Shown here piece by piece: positions 6,824 through 15,921 of a DNA stretch of 38,787 bases (within the stretch, counting starts at the first letter, position 1; the number at the start of each line of letters is the position of its first letter). Below the pieces are notes generated by a model that saw nothing but the letters and a program-made list of their open reading frames with translations, ran no database searches and was not told the DNA's origin. The DNA is from Caldilineaceae bacterium (lineage in GTDB: Bacteria; Chloroflexota; Anaerolineae; Caldilineales; Caldilineaceae). A program made the translations under genes and the position numbers. The stretch covers positions 1 to 38,787 of the forward strand of contig JACKBA010000051.1 in the NCBI GenBank assembly GCA_020634815.1, given 5' to 3'.

Positions 6824-7840
6824 ATGCCAGAGTTGATGGTCCGCGCGGCGACCACCGCCGACATTTCGGTGTTGCTGGCGCTGATCCATGAATCGTTTGA
6901 AGGCTATCGCGGCCGGCTCGACCCGCCCTCCGGTGCGCACGCGGAGACAACGGCATCGCTGGCTGCACTCTTCGATCGCGGCGAGCGCGCCGTTCTGGCA
7001 GCGATGGACGGCAGCGCAGCCGGCTGCGCGTTCTACGTACAGACCGGCGTCGAGATGTACCTGCACCGCCTGGCCGTGCTACCGGCGCTGCGCCGTGCGG
7101 GAGTCGGGCAGGCGCTGGTGGCGAACGTCGTCGCCGAGGCGGCGGCCAGCGACTGCGCCTACCTGCGCGTGGGCGTGCGCCTGGCGCTCCCCGAGAACAT
7201 CGCCTTTTTCGAGCGCCAGGGCTTTGTGAAGATCGCCGAAGCGTGCCATCCCGGCTATGCCGCGCCGACCTTCGTCCACATGACGCGCGAACTCGGGCCG
7301 CAGATGCTGCGCGTCATCGAGGTCGTGCCCTATGACCCGGCCTGGCCGGCGCGTTTCGAGGCGGAAGCGGCTGCCATTCGCGCCGCGCTGGGCGATACGC
7401 TGGTCGGCATCGAGCACATCGGCAGCACGTCGGTGCCGGGCCTGGCCGCCAAGCCCATCATCGACATGATCCCGCTCGTGCGCGACGTGACCGAACTTGA
7501 CGACAAGATCGGCGCGATGGCGGCCATCGGCTACACGCCGCGCGGCGAGTACGGCCTGCCCGGCCGCCGCTACTTCCGCAAAGGGTCGGCCTACGCACGC
7601 GTGGTCCACGCCCACGCCTACCAGATCGACGACCCCGAAGCCGCGCGCCACCTGGCCTTTCGCGACTATCTGCGCACGCACGCCGAGGCCCGCGCCGCCT
7701 ATGCCGAACTGAAGATCGAACTGGCAGAGCGTCACCCCACCGACATCGTGGCCTACATGGACGGCAAGGATGGCCTGATCAAGCAACTCGAGGCAGAAGC
7801 CCTGGTATGGTATCGAAGCGGCGGGAAGGCGACGGCATGA
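6824..7840 (+). CDS. Fusion protein: GNAT acetyltransferase + GrpB/UPF0157 nucleotidyltransferase-like domain
   Basis: A 338-residue two-domain protein. The ATG at 6824 sits 5 nt after AGGGAGG (6812-6818); a GTG at 6821 is also possible. Residues 1-156 form a GNAT N-acetyltransferase, with the acetyl-CoA loop near RRAGVGQAL (90-98) and the ENIAFFERQGF motif (124-134). Residues 162-335 form a GrpB (UPF0157) domain with its signature GSTSVPGLAAKPIID (200-214). GrpB belongs to the nucleotidyltransferase superfamily; substrates are mostly unknown. The fusion suggests that one small-molecule substrate is both acetylated and nucleotidylated, or that the domains act in sequence. The gene overlaps the next GNAT gene by ATGA. 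Confidence 0.88.
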   Translation: MPELMVRAATTADISVLLALIHESFEGYRGRLDPPSGAHAETTASLAALFDRGERAVLAAMDGSAAGCAFYVQTGVEMYLHRLAVLPALRRAGVGQALVANVVAEAAASDCAYLRVGVRLALPENIAFFERQGFVKIAEACHPGYAAPTFVHMTRELGPQMLRVIEVVPYDPAWPARFEAEAAAIRAALGDTLVGIEHIGSTSVPGLAAKPIIDMIPLVRDVTELDDKIGAMAAIGYTPRGEYGLPGRRYFRKGSAYARVVHAHAYQIDDPEAARHLAFRDYLRTHAEARAAYAELKIELAERHPTDIVAYMDGKDGLIKQLEAEALVWYRSGGKATA

Positions 7841-8331
7841 GCGTAACAATCGATGCCATGCAGCCCGCCGACTGGGAACAGGTGCGCGCCATTTACCTCG
7901 AGGGCATCGCCACCAACAACGCCACCTTCGAGCAGCACGCGCCGGAGTGGGCGGCATGGGACAAGAAGGTTCTGCACGCGTGCCGGTTGGTGGCGCGCAC
8001 GAAAGGTGTGGTCACCGGGTGGGCCGTGCTGGCGCCCTATTCGGCGCGTGCCGTCTACGCGGGCGTCGCCGAGTCGAGCGTCTACGTGGCCGCGGCGGTG
8101 CGGGGACAGGGGCAGGGCTTTCTACTCCTCGACGCGCTGGTGACTGCCTCCGAAGCGGCGGGCTTCTGGACGTTACAGGCCGGCATCTTCCCGGAAAATG
8201 TCGCCAGCGTGCGCCTGCACGAGCGCTGCGGTTTTCGCATCGTCGGCCGGCGCGAACGGATCGGGCAGATGCATGGCGTCTGGCGCGACGTGCTGCTGAT
8301 GGAGCGGCGCAGTTCGATCGTCGGCGTTTGA
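7837..8331 (+). CDS. GNAT N-acetyltransferase, phosphinothricin/arsinothricin type
   Basis: A 164-residue protein whose ATG overlaps the previous stop codon (ATGA), which implies translational coupling. The sequence follows the Pat/ArsN1-like GNAT pattern: an N-terminal IYLEGIATNNATFE segment, then SSVYVAAAVRGQGQGFLLL (acetyl-CoA loop) and NVASVRLHERCGFRIVGRRERIGQ near the C-terminus. Such enzymes acetylate the amino group of phosphinothricin, methionine sulfoximine or related amino acids. The true substrate here is not known. The family call is strong; the subfamily call is moderate. Confidence 0.85.
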   Translation: MSVTIDAMQPADWEQVRAIYLEGIATNNATFEQHAPEWAAWDKKVLHACRLVARTKGVVTGWAVLAPYSARAVYAGVAESSVYVAAAVRGQGQGFLLLDALVTASEAAGFWTLQAGIFPENVASVRLHERCGFRIVGRRERIGQMHGVWRDVLLMERRSSIVGV

Positions 8332-8437
8332 ATTGTCCATCGTTGCCGCCTCTGTTACACTGACCCGCAGCGCGCCCGTGGGTTTACCCATGCCCGGCCG
8401 CACGTAAATACGCTTTCAGTAGTTCACGATTTTGCCT

Positions 8438-8528
8438 CTCACAATGGCACAAAGTTGAAGATGGCGATCTTCGTGCCCTTGGTGACTTTGTGTGAGTTTC
8501 GTGAAATACTGGCTTCAATTTCACGAAA
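8438..8528. repeat. Imperfect inverted repeats before the cyclophilin gene
   Basis: Two nested structures. The outer has CTCAC...GAAGAT (8438-8462) facing ATCTTC...GTGAG (8467-8496), matched at its ends but imperfect between. The inner is a perfect 11-bp inverted repeat, 8497-8507 with 8518-8528, around a 10-nt loop. TTCGTG recurs at 8470 and 8498, 28 bases apart, which is four times seven. The inner stem ends at the AAGGA (8528-8532) that would be the ribosome binding site. The rest of 8332-8437 holds no gene. Confidence 0.55.
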
Positions 8529-8542
8529 AGGAATGCACGAAA

Positions 8543-9028
<486 letters not shown>

Positions 9029-9034
9029 TTGAAT

Positions 9035-9214
9035 GGTCAACGGTCAACGGGCAATTGTTAATTGTCAATGGAGGAGGGGCGAGTTGCGAGGGGCGAGGGG
9101 CGACGTTTCGTTGCCCATTGGCCGTCGGCAATTGACCATTGACCGTTGGCCGTTGACCATTGGCAATTGACCGTTGACCATTAACAATCTGCAATCAACC
9201 ATCAACAATTCGCC
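9035..9214. repeat. Inverted heptamer array 1 (RTTGACC type)
   Basis: The left arm (9035-9069) is five in-register heptamers of the GGTCAAY type. The G-rich centre (9070-9109) contains four heptamers of the GCGAGGG type (9079-9106). The right arm (9110-9214) is fifteen heptamers with no register slip, consensus RTTGACC, the reverse complement of the left unit. It starts 6 nt past the cyclophilin stop and ends 13 nt before the next ATG. A possible promoter in it is TTGGCA (9160-9165), 16 bases, TAACAA (9182-9187). Confidence 0.9.
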
Positions 9215-9227
9215 TTTTCTTACTCCT

Positions 9228-10058
9228 ATGACTCTCCCTCTCTTCACCCGCCTCACCGCCGATGTCGGCTTCGGCACGCCGCCGCTGGAGCGCTGGCAGC
9301 CCATCGCTGCGCGGCCGCTGCTCGCGCTCGTCGGCGTAACGGGCGTGGGCAAGAGCACCACCTTGCAGGCGCTCAGCCACGCCGGGCTGGCCTATCACCT
9401 GCTGCCCGATCGCCGCGCCCTCACCGACCGCATCCTCATCCCGCAGATGCAGGAGGCAGCCGGCGAGCCTGTGGAGCCGGTGAGTGACCGCGCCCGGCGC
9501 TTTGGGTACACGCGCGACTATCGCGCCCGGCACCCCGGCGGCATGGGTGAGGCGCTGGCGAGCCTCTTCGTCGACGCCGAGGTGACGCCAGGCCTGCTGC
9601 TCTTTGACGGGCTGCGCGGCGCCAACGAGGTGACCTTCGCCACCAACGCGCTGCCGGCGGCGCACTTTGTCGTGCTCGAAGCGCCGGACGTTGTGCGGGT
9701 GATCCGCCTCATGGGGCGCAACGATCCCTTCGATGCCATTGCCATGCGCGGCGAAGGCCAGGCGCCGCCCCATGCGACACGCTTTGCCGACCTCGGCGTG
9801 CCCGATGCCGTTGCGCTGTTGACCGACCAGGAGCAGCGCGCTCTGCTCGAAATGGTCAACGCCGGCGAAGTGAACGAAGCCGACTTGCAGGCAGCGCTGG
9901 CCATCGTAATCGAGGAACGGCGCAACTACGACCCTACGGCGACGCGCCGCGCACTGGAAGAGCGTGCGGCTGACCGCACGCTGGTCGTCGACACGGTGGC
10001 CGATGCGCCGCACGAGATCGCGCTGCGCATCATCGAATCCCTGCGCCGGGCGCCCTGA
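9228..10058 (+). CDS. P-loop NTPase of unknown function
   Basis: A 276-residue protein. The ATG at 9228 is chosen because upstream in-frame codons fall inside the heptamer array. No Shine-Dalgarno precedes it (the leader is pyrimidine-rich). Walker A is GVTGVGKS (36-43) and a Walker-B-like LLLFDG lies at 123-128. LEAPDVVRVIRLMGRNDPFDA (about 160-180) resembles the nucleotide-specificity part of small kinases. The overall form suggests a nucleoside- or metabolite-kinase-like fold rather than an AAA+ machine, but I do not recognise a named family. The dipeptide-epimerase-like gene starts 5 nt downstream, so the two are very likely one operon acting on a common substrate. Confidence 0.7.
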   Translation: MTLPLFTRLTADVGFGTPPLERWQPIAARPLLALVGVTGVGKSTTLQALSHAGLAYHLLPDRRALTDRILIPQMQEAAGEPVEPVSDRARRFGYTRDYRARHPGGMGEALASLFVDAEVTPGLLLFDGLRGANEVTFATNALPAAHFVVLEAPDVVRVIRLMGRNDPFDAIAMRGEGQAPPHATRFADLGVPDAVALLTDQEQRALLEMVNAGEVNEADLQAALAIVIEERRNYDPTATRRALEERAADRTLVVDTVADAPHEIALRIIESLRRAP

Positions 10059-10063
10059 CCGCC

Positions 10064-11155
10064 ATGGCTGCCCCCACCGTCGTAGCGGTCGAAACAACGA
10101 TCTTTCGCTTGCCCATGCATGGCGAGCTGCGCTGGGGCAGCCAGAGCAGCCTGGCCGAAGCGCGCCACGTGCTCGTCACGGTGACGTTGAGCGACGGCAG
10201 CACGGGCGTGGCCGAAGCGCCGCCCCGCCCCACCATCTACGGCGAGACGGCAGCCACCATCACCGCCATCATCGGCGAGGAACTGGCGCCGCGCCTCGTG
10301 GGGCAGCCGGCCGCGGTGGCGTGGGCGCGCATGCAGCCGATCCGCAACAACCACACGGCCAAGGGCGCCATCGACATGGCGGTGCATGACGCGCTGGCGC
10401 AAAGCGGCGGCCAGACGCTGGCAACGTATCTTGGCGCGACACAAGAACGGGTGCGCGTCAGCTACATCCTCGGCATCGGCGATCGCGACGAGGTGCTGGC
10501 CGAAGCCGAGCGCGTCGTCGGCCAGGGCGTGCGCGTGCTCAAGGTCAAGGTCGGCCGCGACTGGGCGGACGACATTGCCCGCATCCGCGACCTGCAAGCC
10601 ATGTTTGGCACGCGCGTCGATCTCTACGCTGACGCCAACGAGACGATGCCGGCGGAGGATGCCGCGTGGCGGCTGGACGCGCTGCGCGAGCTCGGCCTGC
10701 TCTACTGCGAGGAGCCGCTGCCGGTGGAGTGGATCCGCGCGCGGGCTGCCCTGCGCGCCGGCAATCACCTGCCGATCATTGCCGACGACAGCGCGTTCAC
10801 GGCGCGCGATCTGCACCGCGAACTCGAACTCAACACCTTCGACATTCTCAACATCAAGACGCCGCGCACCGGCTATACCGAGTCGCTGGCCATGGCAGCG
10901 CGCGCGGCGGCGGCCGGCAGGGGCATCATGGTCGGCTCGCAGGCCGGCAGCGCCATCGGCACGGCGCGCGCCGCGCTCTTTGCCGCCCGTCCGGAGATCG
11001 CCCATCCTTCGGAGCTTTCCTTCTTTCTCAAATTGAAGGAAGATATCTGCACGACTGCGCTGCGCATCGTCGATGGCGAGTTGGCGCTGGCGGACGCGGC
11101 CGCACTGCGCATCGACCCGGCGCGGCTGCGCGAGATGCGCGTACCTGTACCATGA
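10064..11155 (+). CDS. Enolase-superfamily enzyme, dipeptide epimerase/muconate cycloisomerase subgroup
   Basis: A 363-residue protein with the usual N-terminal capping domain and C-terminal barrel. Barrel residues in order: catalytic K160 and K162 (LKVKVG), metal ligands D190 (YADANE), E216/E217 (CEEPL) and D241/D242 (IADDS), and the opposing base K265 (NIKTPRTG). A GSQAGSAIG segment at 291-299 closes the site. The two-lysine arrangement is that of the muconate-lactonizing-like branch, which includes L-Ala-D/L-Glu epimerases. The exact substrate cannot be read from sequence. Cell-wall peptide recycling is one possibility. The gene lies 5 nt after the P-loop NTPase gene and probably shares its transcript. 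Confidence 0.85.
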   Translation: MAAPTVVAVETTIFRLPMHGELRWGSQSSLAEARHVLVTVTLSDGSTGVAEAPPRPTIYGETAATITAIIGEELAPRLVGQPAAVAWARMQPIRNNHTAKGAIDMAVHDALAQSGGQTLATYLGATQERVRVSYILGIGDRDEVLAEAERVVGQGVRVLKVKVGRDWADDIARIRDLQAMFGTRVDLYADANETMPAEDAAWRLDALRELGLLYCEEPLPVEWIRARAALRAGNHLPIIADDSAFTARDLHRELELNTFDILNIKTPRTGYTESLAMAARAAAAGRGIMVGSQAGSAIGTARAALFAARPEIAHPSELSFFLKLKEDICTTALRIVDGELALADAAALRIDPARLREMRVPVP

Positions 11156-11192
11156 GCCACAGTCGCCCGTTTGCGGCGACACGGAGGAGTTG

Positions 11193-12215
11193 ATGACCCA
11201 GGCTCTGCCCATGCGTGCGCCGATGGGAATCGGCAAACTGCTCGACACGGTCTTCCGCCTCTACCGGGCGCATTTCGGCCGCGCGGTGCTGACGGCAGCC
11301 ATCTTTTTCGTCCCCGTGGGGCTCATTTCGTCGGTGCTGTTGGGCGTGACCATGAGCAGCTATCTGCAATTCTTCGCCGCCGCGCTCGATCAACCAGTGG
11401 CTGCCGATGACTTCAACAGCGCCGTCTTCGGCCAGGTCGGCCAGACGCTGCTGGCGACCTTCTTCGTCGCCATGCTCGGCTATGTGCTCGGCGCACTGGC
11501 CTTCCTCGCCCTCACCGTGCAGGCCGATGCCGACAGCCGCGGCCAGAACGTGACGATCGGCGCCAGCGTGAAGGCTGCGCTGGGGCGTTTCTGGGCATAC
11601 CTCGGCTTCACCATGCTCGCCTTCTTGCTGACCGTGGCCGTGCTGATCGGCGTCTACTTCGGCTTCATCCTGATCGCCCTCCTCTTTGGCGGCGTCATTG
11701 CCGGGCTGGCCTGGGTCTCCGACGCCAATGAAATCGTGGCCGTGGGCGCCGTCATCATCGGCATGTTCGTCTTTCTCGTCGTCGGCGTGCTGGCGCTGCT
11801 GCCCTTCGTCTACCTCGCGGGCCGCTGGATCGTCGCGCCCGTGCTCATCTATACGGAGCGTTGCGGGCCGGTGAGCGCGCTCTCGCGCAGTTGGGCGCTG
11901 ACCGACGGCAGCTTCTGGCGCATGACCGGGCTGTTGCTGCTGCTGGTGATCCTGAACTCGGTCGTGCTGGCGCTGCCCGTGAACCTGATCCAGTTTGCCA
12001 TGTTGGTGCTGGTCACGCCGCAGATGTTCGGCCTGGTCAACGGCCTGCTCACGGGGCTGAGCTATCTCGTCAGCATCCTGTGGTACCCCTTTGTCACCTG
12101 GACACTGGTGCTCGTCTACTACGACCTGCGCGTGCGCAAGGAGAACTACGACCTGACGCTGCGCGTGCAGGCGCTGGAACGCTCCGTTCGCCCGCAGACG
12201 CTGCCGGGAGCATAG
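11193..12215 (+). CDS. Multi-pass membrane protein (GDPD membrane-domain-like)
   Basis: A 340-residue integral membrane protein. The ATG at 11193 follows GGAGGAG (11183-11189). About six to eight hydrophobic segments are visible, and the opening IGKLLDTVFRLYRAHFGRAVLTAA plus the internal GRWIVAPVLIYTERCGPVSALSRSW resemble membrane domains found with glycerophosphodiester phosphodiesterases and in many uncharacterised Chloroflexota and actinobacterial proteins. No catalytic domain is attached. It begins an operon with DUF4129, DUF4350 and MoxR genes (gaps of 3, -4 and 27 nt), so it probably works with that envelope-associated set. Confidence 0.75.
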   Translation: MTQALPMRAPMGIGKLLDTVFRLYRAHFGRAVLTAAIFFVPVGLISSVLLGVTMSSYLQFFAAALDQPVAADDFNSAVFGQVGQTLLATFFVAMLGYVLGALAFLALTVQADADSRGQNVTIGASVKAALGRFWAYLGFTMLAFLLTVAVLIGVYFGFILIALLFGGVIAGLAWVSDANEIVAVGAVIIGMFVFLVVGVLALLPFVYLAGRWIVAPVLIYTERCGPVSALSRSWALTDGSFWRMTGLLLLLVILNSVVLALPVNLIQFAMLVLVTPQMFGLVNGLLTGLSYLVSILWYPFVTWTLVLVYYDLRVRKENYDLTLRVQALERSVRPQTLPGA

Positions 12216-12218
12216 ATC

Positions 12219-13217
12219 GTGCCGCGCCTGCGCCGTCTCCCACTGCCCGGCAGCCGCGGCCATGCCGTACTGCTGGCCGTGCTCCTCTGCCTGCTGGCGC
12301 CCCTCGCGGTGCGCGCGCAGGACGGCCCGGAGGCCGCCCTGCCGCTGACGGAATACCGCGCCGCTCTGCAAACGGCGCACACGGCGCTGACGGCCAATCC
12401 CCCGGACATGGATGCCGCCCGCAACGCCCTGGCCGCGGCTGAGTCCATCGTGCTGCGCTCCGGCGCCACGGTTGACATGACGCCGTTGCTCAGTGACGAC
12501 GCGTCGCTCACCGCCGCCGAATCGCTGGCGCGCGTGGAGACGGCGTTGCAGCAACTTGACGAGTCGGTGAGCGACCGGACGGCGGAACGGCTGAGCGTGC
12601 TCGACACGGTGCTGGCCGGGCCGGCCTTCCAGCAGAGCGAATCGCTGCTCGATCGCCTGCGCCGCTGGCTGGCCGAGCTGCTGGCGCGCTTCTTCCCCGA
12701 CACCGACATGCCCGGCACGATCAACCCGGCCGCGTCGACGGCAGTGGAAGTCGTCGGCTGGGCCGTCGTGGCCGTTGCGGCGATCGTGCTGCTCCTGCTG
12801 CTGAGCCGCTGGCTGCGTACCCTGTTGCAGGCCTTTGTGGGCGATGCAACGCTGGCCGCAGCCGGTGAAGCCGGTGATCCTGCCACCGCGGCGGAGGCGC
12901 GCGCCGCGGCTGGTCGATCCGCCCAGGAAGGTGACTACCGCGGTGCCGTGCGCCAACTCTACCTGGCCGCGCTGCTGACGCTGCAAGAGCAACGCATCGC
13001 CTCGCGCGACCGCAGCCTGACCAACCGCGAGGTGCTGGCCCGCGTGCCCGCCGAGCACCCCACCCGCGAACACCTCCAGCCCATTGTCGAGGTATTCGAC
13101 GATGTGTGGTACGGCGTTCACGAACCGGACGACGCCACCTTCACGCGCTACCAGGCCGAGGTCGATGCCCTGCAACGCAGTGCGACCCAGCCGCCGCGCA
13201 CGGGAGACGAGCCATGA
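12219..13217 (+). CDS. DUF4129 domain membrane protein
   Basis: A 332-residue protein starting at a GTG 8 nt after GGGAG (12206-12210), only 3 nt past the upstream stop. A signal peptide ends near VRAQ (about residue 29). An extracytoplasmic helical region follows, then one transmembrane helix (about 172-195), then a cytoplasmic DUF4129 domain (about 225-325) with the typical GDYRGAVRQLYLAALLTL and RSLTNREVL. DUF4129 proteins are regular partners of MoxR ATPases and DUF4350 proteins. The signal peptide plus internal helix places DUF4129 inside the cell, where it could meet MoxR. Its molecular function is unknown. Confidence 0.85.
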   Translation: MPRLRRLPLPGSRGHAVLLAVLLCLLAPLAVRAQDGPEAALPLTEYRAALQTAHTALTANPPDMDAARNALAAAESIVLRSGATVDMTPLLSDDASLTAAESLARVETALQQLDESVSDRTAERLSVLDTVLAGPAFQQSESLLDRLRRWLAELLARFFPDTDMPGTINPAASTAVEVVGWAVVAVAAIVLLLLLSRWLRTLLQAFVGDATLAAAGEAGDPATAAEARAAAGRSAQEGDYRGAVRQLYLAALLTLQEQRIASRDRSLTNREVLARVPAEHPTREHLQPIVEVFDDVWYGVHEPDDATFTRYQAEVDALQRSATQPPRTGDEP

Positions 13218-14413
13218 GCGCCGGCCTGACCGCACCCACGCGCCGCCCGCCGCGCCAGTCGATCTGGACGCCGCTCGCCATCGTGCTGCTCTTCGGCGTC
13301 TTCCTGGTCGCTGCGGTATTGAGCACGCCGCCGCCGGAGCCCATTCCCTACGACCTGGATGGCGCCCACGCGCGCGGGCTGCTGGGGCTGCGTCTCTGGC
13401 TGGAAGCGTTGGGCTATGGCGTGCAGCGTATCGACGGGCTGCGCTTCAACCCGCCGGACGATGCCGCGCTGATCTTTGTCTACCCCAACCAGCTTGCCTA
13501 TTCGACGGACGAGGCGGCGGCGCTGCGTGCCTGGGTCGCCGCCGGGAACAGTGCCGTCATTGTCGGGCCGGATGAAGAGGATCGTGCGCTGGTCGAAACC
13601 TTCGGCGTGCGGCAGGCCGGTGAGAACGTCTTCGAGAGCACGCTGGCACAGACCCAGCCGCTCATCCCCGATGGCGCGGCCGAATACGAGCGCGAGTGGT
13701 TCATGCCCGCGGCGCTGCTCGATCTGAGCGGTGCGCCGCAAGCCGTGCCCGTCCTGACTGTGGAGGAAAGGGGCGCGGTCGCCGCCGTGCAACGCGTCGG
13801 CAGCGGCACGGTCTGGCACCTCGCGCCGGGCGTCGACCTCACCAATAGCGGGCTGCAAGGGGCCCAGCAGGGCGACCTGCTGCCGGCGATTCTGCGTGGC
13901 GTGCCGGAGGGCGCTACGGTGGCATTCGACACCTACCACCTCTTTGGGTTGAGCCGCGTCGGCGAACAGATTGCCACGCTGCAAGACTGGCTCTATCGCA
14001 CGCCAGGCGGCTGGGCCACGCTCTTTGCCGCGCTGGCCGGCGGGCTCTACCTGGTGCTGCAAGGGCGCCGGCTCGGCCCGCCTCGGGTGACCGTCGAGCA
14101 GACGCGCGGGCGGCAGGCTGCCGAGTTCGTGGAGGCCATGGCCAACCTGCACCGCCGCGCGCGCGAGCAGACCGACCTGGTGCGCCACCAGCAGCGGCGG
14201 CTCAAGTTCGGCCTGGCCAGGCGCTGCACCGTCAGCCCCGACCTGGCCGACGACCTCTTCCTCGACGCGCTGGCGCACGGCGATCCGCCGCTGCCGGAGG
14301 CGCAATTGGCCGCGGCGCGCGAGATCCTGCACGGCCTGGCGCGCCGGCCCGGCGAACGCCAGCTTGTGCAGTTGGCGGCAGCCATCGACGATTTGTTACA
14401 ATCCGCCTGGTAA
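13214..14413 (+). CDS. DUF4350 domain membrane protein
   Basis: A 399-residue protein whose ATG overlaps the DUF4129 stop (ATGA). An N-terminal membrane helix (about 20-40) precedes a DUF4350 domain: a Rossmann/GATase-like fold with ARGLLGLRLWLEALGYGVQRI, then LIFVYPNQ and VIVGPDEEDR. A second membrane helix lies near 275-292 (WATLFAALAGGLYLVL), followed by a cytoplasmic helical tail rich in Arg and Gln. DUF4350 domains are thought to bind ligands or partner proteins and have no proven enzyme activity. Overlap and gene order (membrane protein, DUF4129, DUF4350, MoxR) match the usual MoxR accessory operon. Confidence 0.85.
   Translation: MSAGLTAPTRRPPRQSIWTPLAIVLLFGVFLVAAVLSTPPPEPIPYDLDGAHARGLLGLRLWLEALGYGVQRIDGLRFNPPDDAALIFVYPNQLAYSTDEAAALRAWVAAGNSAVIVGPDEEDRALVETFGVRQAGENVFESTLAQTQPLIPDGAAEYEREWFMPAALLDLSGAPQAVPVLTVEERGAVAAVQRVGSGTVWHLAPGVDLTNSGLQGAQQGDLLPAILRGVPEGATVAFDTYHLFGLSRVGEQIATLQDWLYRTPGGWATLFAALAGGLYLVLQGRRLGPPRVTVEQTRGRQAAEFVEAMANLHRRAREQTDLVRHQQRRLKFGLARRCTVSPDLADDLFLDALAHGDPPLPEAQLAAAREILHGLARRPGERQLVQLAAAIDDLLQSAW
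14372..14402 (+). promoter_or_regulatory. Possible internal promoter for the MoxR gene
   Basis: TTGGCG (14372-14377) and TACAAT (14397-14402), with 19-base spacing, lie in the last codons of the DUF4350 gene. The implied leader is about 30 nt and contains AGAGG (14432-14436) before the ATG at 14441. It could give MoxR extra expression within the operon. Confidence 0.35.
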
Positions 14414-14440
14414 GAGAATTGCCAGAGAAGTAGAGGACCC

Positions 14441-15388
<948 letters not shown>

Positions 15389-15398
15389 CGCTGCTGCG

Positions 15399-15860
15399 AT
15401 GCCGGGTTCCATTTTCCTGCGGCGGGCGATGGCCGCGGACCAACGCCAGATCGACGCGCTCATCCGCACGGTGGGCATTAACCCCATGGGCATCAAGTGG
15501 CCGCGCTTCATCGTCGCCGACGAGAACGGCCGCATCGTGGGCGCCGGACAGGTCAAGCAGCACGGTGACGGTGCGCGCGAGGTGGCGTCGATCGCCGTGG
15601 CGCTGGAGCGGCAGGGCATGGGCATCGGCCGCGCCATCGTGGCGACCCTCATTTCGCTCGAGCCGGCGCCGCTCTTTCTCTACTGCGCCGGCTACAACGA
15701 GGGCTACTACGTGCAGTTTGGTTTTCGTGCGCTCGTGCCGGAGGAAATGCCGCGCTCTCTGCGGCGCATTTCTCGCGTCAGCAATGCCATCCTGCCGATC
15801 CTCTCTGCGCTGACCAATGAGCAGCATCGCCTGGTGGTCATGGGGCGCGGGCTGGATTGA
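15399..15860 (+). CDS. GNAT family N-acetyltransferase
   Basis: A 153-residue single-domain GNAT, 10 nt after the MoxR stop. It has the N-terminal strand-helix (IFLRRAMAADQRQIDALIR), the acetyl-CoA loop RQGMGIGRAIV and the late YVQFGFRAL motif. It is close in form to the group of short GNATs that report weak substrate specificity from sequence. No clear ribosome binding site is seen. The ending (INAILPILSALTNEQHRLVVMGR-like) is longer than the minimal fold. The substrate is unknown. Confidence 0.8.
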   Translation: MPGSIFLRRAMAADQRQIDALIRTVGINPMGIKWPRFIVADENGRIVGAGQVKQHGDGAREVASIAVALERQGMGIGRAIVATLISLEPAPLFLYCAGYNEGYYVQFGFRALVPEEMPRSLRRISRVSNAILPILSALTNEQHRLVVMGRGLD

Positions 15861-15880
15861 GCGCAGCGCGCTGCTGCCGT

Positions 15881-15910
15881 TTCCCACGCCGCCCGGCGAT
15901 CGGCTATACT
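15881..15910 (+). promoter_or_regulatory. Candidate near-leaderless promoter for the Nudix gene
   Basis: TTCCCA (15881-15886) and TATACT (15905-15910) are 18 bases apart. The -10 ends 11 nt before the ATG at 15922, so the transcript would start within about five bases of the start codon. No Shine-Dalgarno is present. Confidence 0.4.
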
Positions 15911-15921
15911 CCCCAGTAACC

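Noticed and set aside
6634..6864. Longer N-terminus for the HipA-like kinase
   Set aside because: The extra residues show no domain, cross the divergent promoter region and overlap the start of the GNAT-GrpB gene.
8497..8528. Terminal inverted repeat of a small transposable element
   Set aside because: No second copy, no target-site duplication and no transposase were seen. The repeat is better explained as a leader or operator structure.
8492..8542. GTG start giving a longer cyclophilin
   Set aside because: The added codons fall in the upstream inverted repeats and would encode residues unlike a cyclophilin N-terminus. The ATG at 8543 has a ribosome binding site.
9035..9214. Possible CRISPR array
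   Set aside because: The repeat period is seven bases with no spacers and no cas genes are nearby. It is a short-tandem-repeat array.
11028..13235. Very long open frame on the minus strand opposite the membrane protein and DUF4129 genes
   Set aside because: It is His/Gln/Arg-rich with no recognisable domain and lies antisense to two well-supported genes. It is the usual shadow frame in GC-rich DNA.
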